A DNA stretch of 64,000 nucleotides. Source: Mytilisepta virgata (Eukaryota; Mollusca; Bivalvia; Mytilida; Mytilidae). Under the pieces are notes generated by a model that made no database searches, was not told where the DNA came from, and worked only from the letters and a program-made list of their open reading frames with translations. Shown here in pieces: positions 13,001 through 22,218 of the stretch (position 1 is its first letter; every line of letters starts with the position of its first letter). The position numbers and the translations under genes are program-made. The stretch is from contig CM051512.1 of NCBI GenBank assembly GCA_028015205.1, positions 7,314,255 through 7,378,254 of the forward strand, given 5' to 3'.

Positions 13001-13882
13001 AAATTAAATGTTGATTTAGTTCTGTCCTGGGTAATACTTTTCAAATAGATTAGCTCTTAACTTAGTATTGGAATTACAATGAAAGAAAAAATGGTAATCA
13101 TTGTCTAGCATCTTGCATCCAGAGCATAGTCTATTTTCTCTGGAAATATTTTTATTTTTATAATAGAAAATACATTAACACACTTTTTTTTTTTAAATAC
13201 ACATAAACAATACTGAGTTAACTGAAATCCGATTAAAGATTGATGAGAAACTAATAGAACTCCTGAGAGGAAATTAGATAAGTGAATATTTCATATTTCT
13301 TAAAAGCTGACATGATCTTGTTAGCCTTTTTTTCATCTGGAAATGCATTAAAGTGCCCCTTAATTATCCTCAATGTATGCCCCTGTTAAATCCTAGCTGG
13401 TACACTGAGAAAGAAGCATAATATTAAATAGGCCTATATACAATTTGACTTTTTTTTATTGTCTGCATCTTCATATATCTACCTCATACTGTTTTATACA
13501 GTGAAAATCCTGATATATATACTAAACTCTGTTGGCAAGTTTCTTATCATTTTCAATGCTCATTTGTAAATTCATTCCGGATATCCGCATTAACACGGTT
13601 ACTAAAAATTAATCGGATAAATAAACATTCTGTTATGTTATGTATAAAATTGAAAATGCATGTACAATTTCTCCAAGCTATGCCTCCCATAAATAAAAAA
13701 ACCAGCATGTTTTAAAAAAACTAATTTCTACCTCCACCCGTCACCAGAACTGTTTCACCAGACACATCTTTTGCTTGCCAACTTGCTGGGATACATGCTA
13801 AAATTATGGCTTGAATCCAGTAAACTACTATAAAAGAAAACGTAACGAAAAACTCTTTCAGTGCGAGCAACAATTCAGCCAT
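3915..13882 (-). CDS. Short-chain dehydrogenase/reductase, SDR16C/RDH10-like retinol dehydrogenase (whole gene, spliced)
   Basis: Minus-strand gene with exons 13732-13882, 11916-12100, 11007-11138, 9699-9940, 7745-7870, then either 6317-6413 or 3915-4011. Phases agree at every junction and both versions give 310 aa, the usual size of the family. Residues 11-30 form a hydrophobic N-terminal membrane anchor. The cofactor motif TGGGSGIG starts at T48 and is made across the first splice junction. NNAG is at 125-128; the catalytic Ser178, Tyr191 and Lys195 (YCASK) are present. The C-terminus has the membrane-proximal G-x-N/S-x-MD-x-FKGR pattern typical of RDH10/SDR16C proteins. The family oxidises retinol or similar lipids at the endoplasmic reticulum with NAD(P). 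Exact substrate cannot be read from sequence; a DHRS/SDR16C5-type steroid or retinoid enzyme is equally possible. Confidence 0.9.
4796..5052 (-). mobile_element. tRNA-derived SINE, copy 2
   Basis: Same family and orientation as the copy at 2661. A perfect 12-bp target-site duplication ACCATTTATTGT lies at 4784-4795 and 5053-5064. The tRNA-like head is at the right end and the (CAAA)n tail at the left. Confidence 0.93.
5490..5800 (+). mobile_element. V-SINE-like element, copy 1
   Basis: A conserved block (GATCAACCCACAAAGCTGCC onward) runs to a tail reading GCATGAAATATTTGCCACTG and (CAAT)n. A second diverged copy lies at 45160. The tail resembles the widespread molluscan V-SINE family RUDI as I remember it; the family name is tentative. 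Confidence 0.6.
5823..6037. mobile_element. palindromic MITE, copy 2
   Basis: Starts TACTGTAAATTCAGAAATTA and ends TTTCTGAATTTACAGTA, with self-complementary inner blocks as in the copies at 3560 and 31590. Confidence 0.85.
6317..6413 (-). CDS. SDR gene last exon, proximal version
   Basis: 97 bp from acceptor CTTTCAG to a TAA stop. Encodes [20 protein letters not shown] then [11 protein letters not shown]. Same length and phase as the distal version at 3915-4011, so the two are interchangeable. Confidence 0.82.
6450..6750 (+). repeat. interspersed repeat fragment (mussel-type)
   Basis: Reads GTCAAAGAGACAACAACTCG, then a block ending CCTGACTTGGGACAGGCAC. I recognise it from memory as a recurrent mussel repeat. 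A short inverted piece of the same repeat (GGTCGGGTTGTTGTCTCTTT) lies near 8058-8085 in this window. Confidence 0.5.
7095..7366 (-). mobile_element. tRNA-derived SINE, copy 3
   Basis: Full-length copy in an intron of the dehydrogenase gene, between exon 5 and the proximal last exon. Head at the right end, (CAAA)n tail at the left. I could not define a clear target-site duplication. Confidence 0.88.
7745..7870 (-). CDS. SDR gene exon 5
   Basis: 126 bp, phase 2 on both sides, acceptor TTTTGTAG, donor GTAAGT. Encodes [20 protein letters not shown] and a hydrophobic LYFFMALK end that matches the C-terminal part of RDH10-like enzymes. Confidence 0.88.
9164..9315. repeat. 30-bp minisatellite, 5 units
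   Basis: TTTGGTTTTGTTCGGCTTGT recurs every 30 bp inside the dehydrogenase intron between exons 4 and 5. The open frames across it on both strands are repeat artefacts. Confidence 0.95.
9699..9940 (-). CDS. SDR gene exon 4, catalytic exon
   Basis: 242 bp, phase 0 in and 2 out, acceptor TTTTCAG, donor GTATTT. Contains the SIASSAG and YCASK active-site motifs and the following [10 protein letters not shown] segment of the cofactor pocket. Confidence 0.95.
11007..11138 (-). CDS. SDR gene exon 3
   Basis: 44 codons, phase 0 on both sides, acceptor TTCCAG and donor GTAAGG. Encodes [16 protein letters not shown] with the structural NNAG motif. Confidence 0.92.
11916..12100 (-). CDS. SDR gene exon 2
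   Basis: Acceptor CTTTCAG and donor GTAATT. Encodes [13 protein letters not shown] through [14 protein letters not shown]; 185 bp, phase 1 in and 0 out. Confidence 0.9.
12760..13160 (-). mobile_element. LINE 3'-end fragment
   Basis: On the minus strand a degenerate coding end ([17 protein letters not shown], with a Cys/His knuckle as in non-LTR retrotransposon C-termini) is followed by a 3' tail with GTTTAACCCCCATGGGTATA and ACAATAAAGATTG. A homologous fragment on the plus strand is at 36150-36598. It sits in intron 1 of the dehydrogenase gene. Confidence 0.65.
13732..13882 (-). CDS. SDR gene exon 1 (start exon)
   Basis: Starts at the ATG reading [12 protein letters not shown] and ends in phase 1 at a GTAGAA donor. 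It encodes the membrane anchor and the first half of the Rossmann motif. An in-frame upstream ATG at 13978 exists, but the downstream ATG puts the hydrophobic anchor at the N-terminus as in the family. Confidence 0.85.
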
Positions 13883-13913
13883 CTCTTCAAATTTTTCGGA
13901 AGTGAAAGGACTT

Positions 13914-13928
13914 TGACCCGAAGGGTCA
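13914..13928. promoter_or_regulatory. possible nuclear-receptor everted repeat upstream of the SDR start codon
   Basis: A perfect 17-bp palindrome TTGACCCGAAGGGTCAA (13913-13929) holds two GGGTCA half-sites everted with a 3-bp spacer, 31 bp before the presumed start codon. Half-sites of this form bind retinoid/thyroid-type nuclear receptors. A functional role is inference only; it may lie in the 5' UTR. Confidence 0.3.
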
Positions 13929-14545
13929 AAATTTAGGACGAAAACAAGGCGCTGTAGAAGTGCCCACTGTTTTCGCATCTTCCCATCTTTTAATGAAATT
14001 GGAAATATTTTTCTTTAGTTGAATATTGATGTAGGGGTATAGAACAATTCTTTTTTTTCACATGGGGTTTGGAGGGAGGGGTGTTGCCATATATGATGTG
14101 GTTTTCTATGTATACTGTAAGCCAAAAAGGTGTCCGATCGGACATATTTTTACAAAAATATACTATTGAAAAGTATCCAAGGCTATAAAAATGTGTCCAA
14201 TTGCCTGAAAATTTTGAATAGCCTATTGCTATTTAAATATGTCCTTTGTGCAGATGCACTGTCATAATAGGACATCTTTTCATTGAAAAGTTGTCCATTC
14301 AAGGGAGGTAATACATAGATTAAAGGCCCCATATGGGACATGATAGTACAATTTATACACATTGAACAACATGCAATGCATGAACTCATAAACAATTATC
14401 AAATATATATAAAGCAATAAAACAGGTGAAAAAAACCCCAAAATATTGCATTTGCAATCTGCGTTCTAGAAGACACGAAGTAAATCCAAAAGACAACCAA
14501 AGCAATCAATATAAGACATGCATTGATATAAATGTATAGATATAG

Positions 14546-14639
14546 AGGAAGAAGAAGAAGAAGAAGATGAAGAAGAAGAAAAAGAAGAAGAAAAAAAAGA
14601 AGAAGAAGAAAAAAAAAGAAGACGAAGAAGAAGAAGAAG
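14546..14639. repeat. (GAA)n microsatellite
   Basis: Nearly pure GAA triplets with some interruptions. The open frame of mostly F and L on the other strand is an artefact. Confidence 0.95.
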
Positions 14640-16239
14640 TTATTAGCCAATTAATGAGCATCAATGAAAAATTTATATGGTTACTTAATAATGAAAATTT
14701 AGGTATGCTAACCTTTATTTGAAATGCAAACTATTTTTGTTAATATCTCGGGTTTTTATCAAGACAGGGGAATATAGATATGTTGAAGAATTGAGAACTG
14801 CATTTACAAAAAAATTGGATAGATTAATACATTATTGATTATAAAAATTACCATAGAAGTCAGATATACAGTAAATATTCAAGTATTGAAAATAACTAAC
14901 AAATTATGGAGGACAAAACACAAAAACGAGAAAAAAAAAAACATCAAAACGAATTCCTCTTAACAAGTGCCTGTGTAATATTGGTCAAAGGTATATCAAC
15001 ACAAATTTGTTGCCTTAAACAGAAATATCTCCAAAAACTGTATTATCAACATTTTTACACTGAATGTTCATGTTGAAACAATATTGGCAAAAGAATACCG
15101 AAGCGACAAATTCGAAGTCCAAGGAAAAGACAAGGTCAGGAGAACATGGAGAATGTATGTTAATACAACAAACAAAGGATACATGTATAACTAAAAGAAG
15201 AAAAAACGTACAACAAACTAAACAACACTAGAACAAGACAGCCCAGAAGCTAAGACACTAGCAACGTGAACTCCCATAAAAAACCGGGAGTGACATCAGG
15301 TGCTCCAGAAGGTTAAGCATGTCCAGCTCCGTTAACGGCACGTACCCATCACATTGCCACTGAAGTGTCAAGTCTTGTGAGGTGTCAAGTTCCAGAAGTA
15401 CGTGAAATCTAACTGAAGATATCTAGTTTCATACAGAGATAGACATTTCCTATCGGCCAATCAATTCGTGATGACGACCGTAAAACTTTTGGAGTGATGA
15501 AATTAACATAGACTGAACATAACCCTGTCTAACAAATATTTTATACCATTTATTCCACCAGGAACAAATTCTGTAGTTTTTAACAATAAATAATATTAAA
15601 GCTTAGGGTATTCCTTCCAGTGTTTTGATATCTTTAGAATTTTACCTATTGTAATCTGTATACATATTTCATTTCATTTCTACCATTTCTTTGTTCAAAA
15701 TTGAATACAAATTATCATCTTTTGACTCTCGCGTAATTTTTTACTGTATTTTCCAATTAAAAAAATGTGGTAATTAGTTTGGTAGGGTACAACAGGCATG
15801 CAAATGGGCAGTTGTGTGGGTGCATGGTTCCAAACAGTGATGAAAGAAAAACTGGTTTGACGACACCTTAAAAGTCTTGTTTACTTGTGTATTTGTCATT
15901 GTACACTTCATAAATTTATAGTTAAGACAAGAAAAGCAGCTCTACCAATAATTTTATAAAGCAATATGAATATCAGAGACATGAATATCGACATACGAAT
16001 AAAATATAGATTTTTTTTTAAAATTCGCATTGTTGTAGCGTAATACTAGGTCTACATCACGGACACAGATTATGCTCACAGGGGCCCGACTTCGGGATAT
16101 TTATTTATTTTATTTTTTTGTGTTATTTCATGGGTAATTTTAATAAACATTTACTATAACAACGAAAAATATTCTGCGTTTATTTTCAATGCGCTATACA
16201 CTATGCACGTCCTCATACTAGGATTTTTTAGTATAAGGA
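14640..16239. other. intergenic with repeat debris
   Basis: No supported exon. The stretch 15060-15420 resembles a dispersed mussel repeat (motif AACTCCCATAAAAAACCGGG followed by GGTGCTCCAGAAGGTTAAGC). The rest is AT-rich without structure that I could identify. Confidence 0.4.
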
Positions 16240-17054
16240 TATGGAAAGCCACAACTGCCTTATGTTGTATTCGATCTTTATATTCGGTGCTTTTTTTAAT
16301 ATATTCGGTCCATACATCATTGTGTGTGGTGCTTATGCCACTGTGTGTGGTGCTTTTACCATTATGTGTGGTCATTTGAACATTATATTCGGTACTAATT
16401 GCATTATATTCGGTGCAAACTTCATTGTATGTGGTGCTTAAACCATTATATGTGGTAGTAAATGCATTATATGTGGTAGTAAAGGCATTCTTTGTGGTAG
16501 TAAAGGCATTCTTTGTGGTAGTTAAAGCATTATATTCGGTACTTTTTAAATCATATCCGGTGCTTATTTCATTATATTCGGTACATTGATCATTGTATTC
16601 AGTGCTTGCATCATAGTGTGTGGTGCTTTTACCATTATGTATGGTCAGTTTAACATTATATTCGGTACTGATTGCATTATATTCGGTACTGATTGCATTA
16701 TATTCGGTACGAACTTCATTATATGTGGTACTTAAAACATTATATGTGGTAGTTAATGCATTATATGTGGTAGTTAAAACATTATATTCGGTACTTGTTT
16801 CATTATATTCAGTACATTAATCATTCCATTCAATGCTTATGACATTATACTCAGTAGATAAATCGTTATATTCAGTGCATACATCATTGTGTGGAGTGCA
16901 TTCTTTTTCCATTGTTATATGCAGTCACAAAATCATTATATGCGGTAGATAAATCATTATATTCGGTGCATTCTTCATTATACGATTTTTCGATGATGAT
17001 GATACTTGACGGAAAAAGCCGGAAAAACTTCGGCAATTTTACGAATGTTAACGA
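16240..17054 (+). repeat. block A: 21-bp-phased motif array plus leader
   Basis: A 13-bp core, mostly CATTATATTCGGT or CATTATATGTGGT, is separated by 8 variable bases. The core end falls every 21 bp without exception from 16288 to 16897 (30 units), then after one 28-bp step three more. The block starts TATGGAAAGCCACAACTGCC and ends in a leader with ACGGAAAAAGCCGGAAAAAC before the SAM exon at 17101. Homologous blocks are B, C and D in this window. Likely a mobile or amplified unit; I do not recognise a named family. Confidence 0.9.
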
Positions 17055-17100
17055 GAACGGATAAAATTCATAGACATATATTTTGTATACACCGAAGAAA

Positions 17101-17283
17101 ATGGAAGCTGTGTTGCAGGAGTGCAATTTACAACATTTATATACCAATTTTGAAAGGGAAAAGATAACGCCAGACATAATATGTAAATTAGGAAAAGATG
17201 ACATGGTAGCATTAGGCGTCCTGAATCCAGCTGACATGATGCGTCTCCGAACCAGCTGTTCTTGTTTTGTAATTTTTGTTTAA
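17101..17283 (+). CDS. SAM-domain exon, type 1 (block A)
   Basis: Begins MEAVLQECNLQHLYTNFERE and continues through KLGKDDMVALGVLNPADMMRL, the helical pattern of a sterile alpha motif, then runs out of homology to a stop at 17281-17283 (60 aa). It lies 47 bp downstream of the array leader. An upstream in-frame TTG is not a credible animal start; the ATG at 17101 is used. SAM domains mediate protein oligomerisation. Downstream exons are not visible, so this is probably a first exon or a gene fragment. Confidence 0.6.
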   Translation: MEAVLQECNLQHLYTNFEREKITPDIICKLGKDDMVALGVLNPADMMRLRTSCSCFVIFV

Positions 17284-17690
17284 AAGTTGTTTCCAGTACC
17301 TCAGTATAAGAAAAGAAAAAACATTGATACTATAATTAGGGACAGGTCATTATTTATCTCCAGGGGGGTCGGCAAAACATTATCAGCCCAATATATTAAA
17401 ACATGTGGCCACCCCCTTTAACACATGACCCCCCTTTTACCTTTACATATATAAAAAACATTTACCCCCCCCCCCCCCCACACTTATAAATTCCATTTAC
17501 ATAAGCATACATGTATATATATGCTTCTGTTACTATACCAGTTGGTAGTGTTTTACCAGCAATAATTTCATATTTGGTTCTTAATAACCAAAGCAAAATT
17601 AAAATGGACAACTTTCTATCATAAACATTTTGCTTTTTATGATCTCAAAAGTACATGAAATGTAAGATGAGTATTACAATTCAGATTAGT

Positions 17691-17977
17691 TGGTAGTTAA
17701 AACATTATATTCGGTACTTGTTTCATTATATTCAGTACATTAATCATTCCATTCAATGCTTATGACATTATACTCAGTAGATAAATCGTTATATTCAGTG
17801 CATACATCATTGTGTGGAGTGCATTCTTTTTCCATTGTTATATGCAGTCACAAAATCATTATATGCGGTAGATAAATCATTATATTCGGTGCATTCTTCA
17901 TTATACGATTTTTCGATGATGATGATACTTGACGGAAAAAGCCGGAAAAACTTCGGCAATTTTACGAATGTTAACGA
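17691..17977 (+). repeat. block B: truncated array plus leader
   Basis: Joins the array at TGGTAGTTAAAAC, so it keeps only its 3' part, and follows the same leader as block A up to TTAACGA at 17977. It then switches to a different exon (type 2 SAM). Confidence 0.9.
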
Positions 17978-18033
17978 AGTGGGAGAAAATACTTACGGCG
18001 TAAATTGTCTAATCACCGGTTTTAGCTGACGAC

Positions 18034-18180
18034 ATGTCGGAAACTGAAAGTGAACTGAGGAAAGTACTGGAGGAGGTAGGACTTGGCATCCTATTCCAGA
18101 ATTTTGTGGATGAAAGGATTGAATTGGAAATGGTGCCTTCGCTTTCTGACAATGAAATGGCAAGACTGGGATCAAAATAA
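18034..18180 (+). pseudogene. SAM-domain exon, type 2, truncated (block B)
   Basis: Starts MSETESELRKVLEEVGLGIL and follows the copy in block C closely up to NEMARLG, where homology stops and a TAA follows within three codons (48 aa). The rest of the domain is missing, so this is a truncated copy. Confidence 0.7.
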
Positions 18181-18964
18181 GAGCCAAAGGACAGATAAAG
18201 TCAGAGGAAATCTAAAAGTACTATGTCGTTGTATTTTGTGTTATTTTGGTGTCCTGTTTTGACAAAATAAAAATGAAAAAATCTCATTTTTTTCTTGATG
18301 ACATGAGCAATTACATTTATACTCAAAGTTTTGTGCTAGCCATGAAAGAAACTGATTCCAAGAAAGACAGTCAAAATTTAACTTTTTGAAATCTTTGAAG
18401 TCCAGTTTATTCAAAACTAGAAGCTTGTGCATGGATAGATTTCTTCCTATTAAGTCATTTAAATGAGAGAAATGTTTAAGCTGCTTTTAAAGTATACATG
18501 TAATATGTAAATAGAACTTTTTATCAGGTCTTGAACTTGACAACAGAGCCTTTCATGCATTTCTGATTTTATTTTTGTTGCAAATTTCCAAAATTTACAC
18601 AAAAATATAGACTTTGAAATGTCGTAACTTTTTTATTACTGGACGGATTTTCAAAAACTTTTTTTTCTTCCTCTGTGAAGTGAGCTCTTTCATTTACTTA
18701 GGTACAGTTTGTTTAATATTTTGACCTGGAGTCCCCAACACCAGGATGAATGTGTGGTTACTCAGAAACAAACTTTATCACTAAAACTTGCCACTGTTTA
18801 CACAAATCCCATTTGGAATTTGGTTCCCGAGATTTTTTTGTTGCTACCTCATGGGATAATGTTAACAATGTTGCACCCTCGACTTTTGTCACAGCCTACA
18901 GGCGGTACAATTTGTATAGAAATGTAGGGAAAGAAACTGGCAGGCAATAAAGGTTACCATCTAA
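18181..18964. other. spacer between inverted SAM blocks
   Basis: AT-rich single-copy-looking sequence between the plus-strand and minus-strand halves of the inverted duplication. No gene or tandem repeat seen. Confidence 0.4.
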
Positions 18965-19132
18965 TTAAAATAAGATCTCCTCACTTGCGCCCCACTCCCA
19001 TGCAGCGCAGACACTAACCAAAAAAAAGGGGGGGGGCAAGTGAGGACTTCTAATTTTACTTAGATTGTCACCCGTCCACCTTTTTACAGCATTTTTTGTT
19101 GCAATTGATAAAAAAATTATATTACTAGGTAC

Positions 19133-19348
19133 TTGGGACGAATCAGAAGAAACACTACTAGCAGTAGACACTTTGGACTTCAAGCGTGTCCTATCTCCAA
19201 TGGTGACTACTCCCAGTCTTGCCATTTCATTGTCAGAAAGCGAAGGCACCATTTCCAATTCAATCCTTTCATCCACAAAATTCTGGAATAGGATGCCAAG
19301 TCCTACCTCCTCCAGTACTTTCCTCAGTTCACTTTCAGTTTCCGACAT
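19133..19348 (-). CDS. SAM-domain exon, type 2 (block C)
   Basis: Starts MSETESELRKVLEEVGLGIL; the SAM core runs through NFVDERIELEMVPSLSDNEM, ARLGVVTIGDRTRLKSK and a Ser-rich linker. A good donor (CAA|GTACCT) after 72 codons gives a phase-0 exon; without splicing the frame is open to 18965. The sequence resembles N-terminal SAM domains of large uncharacterised invertebrate and fish gene families, some of which are transposon-like. Downstream exons are not visible. Confidence 0.6.
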
Positions 19349-19404
19349 GTCGTCAGCTAAAACCGGTGATTAGACAATTTACGCCGTAAGTATTTTCTCC
19401 CACT

Positions 19405-20219
19405 TCGTTAACATTCGTAAAATTGCCGAAGTTTTTCCGGCTTTTTCCGTCAAGTATCATCATCATCGAAAAATCGTATAATGAAGAATGCACCGAATAT
19501 AATGATTTATCTACCGCATATAATGATTTTGTGACTGCATATAACAATGGAAAAAGAATGCACCCCACACAATGATGTATGCACTGAATATAACGATTTA
19601 TCTACTGAGTATAATGTCATAAGCATTGAATGGAATGATTAATGTACTGAATATAATGAAACAAGTACCGAATATAATGTTTTAACTACCACATATAATG
19701 CATTAACTACCACATATAATGTTTTAAGTACCACATATAATGAAGTTCGTACCGAATATAATGCAATCAGTACCGAATATAATGCAATCAGTACCGAATA
19801 TAATGTTAAACTGACCATACATAATGGTAAAAGCACCACACACTATGATGCAAGCACTGAATACAATGATCAATGTACCGAATATAATGAAATAAGCACC
19901 GGATATGATTTAAAAAGTACCGAATATAATGCTTTAACTACCACAAAGAATGCCTTTACTACCACAAAGAATGCCTTTACTACCACATATAATGCATTTA
20001 CTACCACATATAATGGTTTAAGCACCACATACAATGAAGTTTGCACCGAATATAATGCAATTAGTACCGAATATAATGTTCAAATGACCACACATAATGG
20101 TAAAAGCACCACACACAGTGGCATAAGCACCACACACAATGATGTATGGACCGAATATATTAAAAAAAGCACCGAATATAAAGATCGAATACAACATAAG
20201 GCAGTTGTGGCTTTCCATA
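19405..20219 (-). repeat. block C: full-length 21-bp-phased array plus leader
   Basis: Minus-strand copy of the array, 815 bp, exactly the length of block A (16240-17054). Its start TATGGAAAGCCAC abuts the truncated SAM exon of block D without a spacer. Confidence 0.92.
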
Positions 20220-20221
20220 CC

Positions 20222-20335
20222 TAATGCTACCATGTCATCTTTTCCTAATTTACATATTATGTCTGGCGTTATCTTTTCCCTTTCAAAATTGGTATATAAA
20301 TGTTGTAAATTGCACTCCTGCAACACAGCTTCCAT
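20222..20335 (-). pseudogene. SAM-domain exon, type 1, truncated (block D)
   Basis: Identical in translation to the first 39 residues of the exon at 17101 (MEAVLQECNLQHLYTNFERE onward) and cut at the ALG codons, where block C begins directly. Confidence 0.75.
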
Positions 20336-20381
20336 TTTCTTCGGTGTATACAAAATATATGTCTATGAATTTTATCCGTTC

Positions 20382-20923
20382 TCGTTAACATTCGTAAAAT
20401 TGCCGAAGTTTTTCCGGCTTTTTCCGTCAAGTATCATCATCATCGAAAAATCGTATAATGAAGAATGCACCGAATATAATGATTTATCTACCGCATATAA
20501 TGATTTTGTGACTGCATATAACAATGGAAAAAGAATGCACCCCACACAATGATGTATGCACTGAATATAACGATTTATCTACTGAGTATAATGTCATAAG
20601 CATTGAATGGAATGATTAATGTACTGAATATAATGAAACAAGTACCGAATATAATGTTTTAACTACCACATATAATGCATTAACTACCACATATAATGCA
20701 TTTACTACCACATATAATGGTTTAAGCACCACATACAATGAAGTTTGCACCGAATATAATGCAATTAGTACCGAATATAATGTTCAAATGACCACACATA
20801 ATGGTAAAAGCACCACACACAGTGGCATAAGCACCACACACAATGATGTATGGACCGAATATATTAAAAAAAGCACCGAATATAAAGATCGAATACAACA
20901 TAAGGCAGTTGTGGCTTTCCATA
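20382..20923 (-). repeat. block D: array with 13 units missing, plus leader
   Basis: 542 bp against 815 bp in A and C. The difference, 273 bp, equals 13 units of 21 bp, so the loss kept the register. It happened between two ACCACATATAATG cores near 20680-20705. Confidence 0.9.
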
Positions 20924-21022
20924 GTTATAGTTTAGTTTATTTGTTGATATTCTGACATGGTAATATATGTATACCACTACACATTACTGCTCCATTATAT
21001 GTATACCACTAGACATTATTGC

Positions 21023-21517
21023 CGGCGCAGGACATTTTAGCGGAATGAAAGGACAATTTAGCGGAACATACAAAGGACAATTTAGCGGAATTTAAAATAG
21101 TATGTGGACATTTTAGCGGAAGAGTTTAGTCTTTTTTAAGCATCTGCCTCTTCCGTTAGCCAGACAAGCGACAGTAGGATTTTGAGCAGGATATAGTTCA
21201 CTTTAATACAGTTAATATTTAAAAACAAAGCACTATTATAATCTCAATTGAGCGCTAAAAGCAATAATGTACATATCAACATTTGCTCTATATCGATCTA
21301 TATACTAATGTCCCTTATGCTGAACATTTCTGGTGTTTTGGGGCAACTAACATGAACTATCATGAAGTCTTCGCCAAATAAATACAACCAATGAATAAAA
21401 TTAACATGTAAAAATGTTCCGCTAAAATGTCCATTGAATTCGTATAGGTGAACAATTTTTCTTCCGCTAAAATGTCCAGTCACACATTTAGAAAATCCGC
21501 TAAAATATCCTGCGCCC
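21023..21517. mobile_element. non-autonomous hAT-like element with subterminal repeats
   Basis: Ends are inverted: GGCGCAGGACATTTTAGCGG at the left and its near reverse complement ending TCCTGCGCCC at the right. The motif GGACATTTTAGCGGA (or GGACAATTTAGCGGA) occurs four times inside the left end and three times inverted in the right end. An 8-bp target duplication, ATTATTGC at 21015-21022 and ATTACTGC at 21518-21525 (one mismatch), fits the hAT superfamily. No transposase is encoded. Confidence 0.75.
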
Positions 21518-22212
21518 ATTACTGCTAATCAGGTACTCTTGGTTGATTGGGGGCTTGCGGCATAGTGTGGTTTTCCACCATTGAAGAGCATGTTGTAATA
21601 TTTGGGTGTTTGTTTAGTTATATACTTAATTGTGATTTTGTGTCTTCTTTGTAACTTCACTCCATATCCAATTTTCGTCACACTTTTTAAATTGTTTGGA
21701 TGGGGTATCGCAAATTTGATTCCAGAAATATTCATCTCGGATGAGAATTAATTGAAGCGATACCTTTGTTTGACAGTCCGACGCGCTAATGACGACAAAA
21801 CCGCTCCCTTTTATGAAACTTCTTTAATTGTCTTTTCATTTGAGGAGGGGGTTATATAGGAATACGCCTCTTAATTAAGATCGTACAAACTTAATGCTAT
21901 CGAAAAGTTTTGTTTACAAAAATTTACACAGGCACAATATACCGTATTTTGTTTTGTATGATTATTTTAAACCGTATGATAATTTCTCCGCAAACAAATA
22001 ACTATTACTGTCTCAAGTTGTTTAAAAATTATTTTAATTACTACTTTTGTTATCGGAGATGTACTTTTATCTACAGATATTAAATCTCTTTTGTGAAGAT
22101 AATTTTTGTTTAAGAAAAGAAATAAATTAAAAACTCAAAACAGAAAACAATTACTTTTTGGGAGAAATAACTATCCTACCACTCAGAAGTAAATTGCATA
22201 CAAGGATCTGCA

Positions 22213-22218
22213 ATGAAA
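22213..22218 (+). CDS. HEPN-like gene exon 1 (two-codon start exon)
   Basis: ATG AAA directly followed by a strong GTAAGTAT donor, phase 0. It is the nearest credible start for exon 2, whose own frame is closed upstream by a TAG at the acceptor and has no ATG before residue 34 of the open frame. Confidence 0.45.

Noticed and set aside
14399..14650. 83-aa frame rich in F and L
   Set aside because: Reverse strand of a GAA microsatellite.
16620..16820. Open frames through the 21-bp array (YSVLIAL- or TEYNAIS-like heptads)
   Set aside because: The period is seven codons, so frames stay open by construction; the heptad frame has a stop and a 28-bp register break. I treat the array as DNA repeat, while noting the coding alternative in the findings.
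21529..21735. 68-aa minus-strand frame starting MNISGIKFAIPHPNNLKSV
   Set aside because: No recognisable family and no clear splice partners; cannot be supported as a gene from sequence alone.
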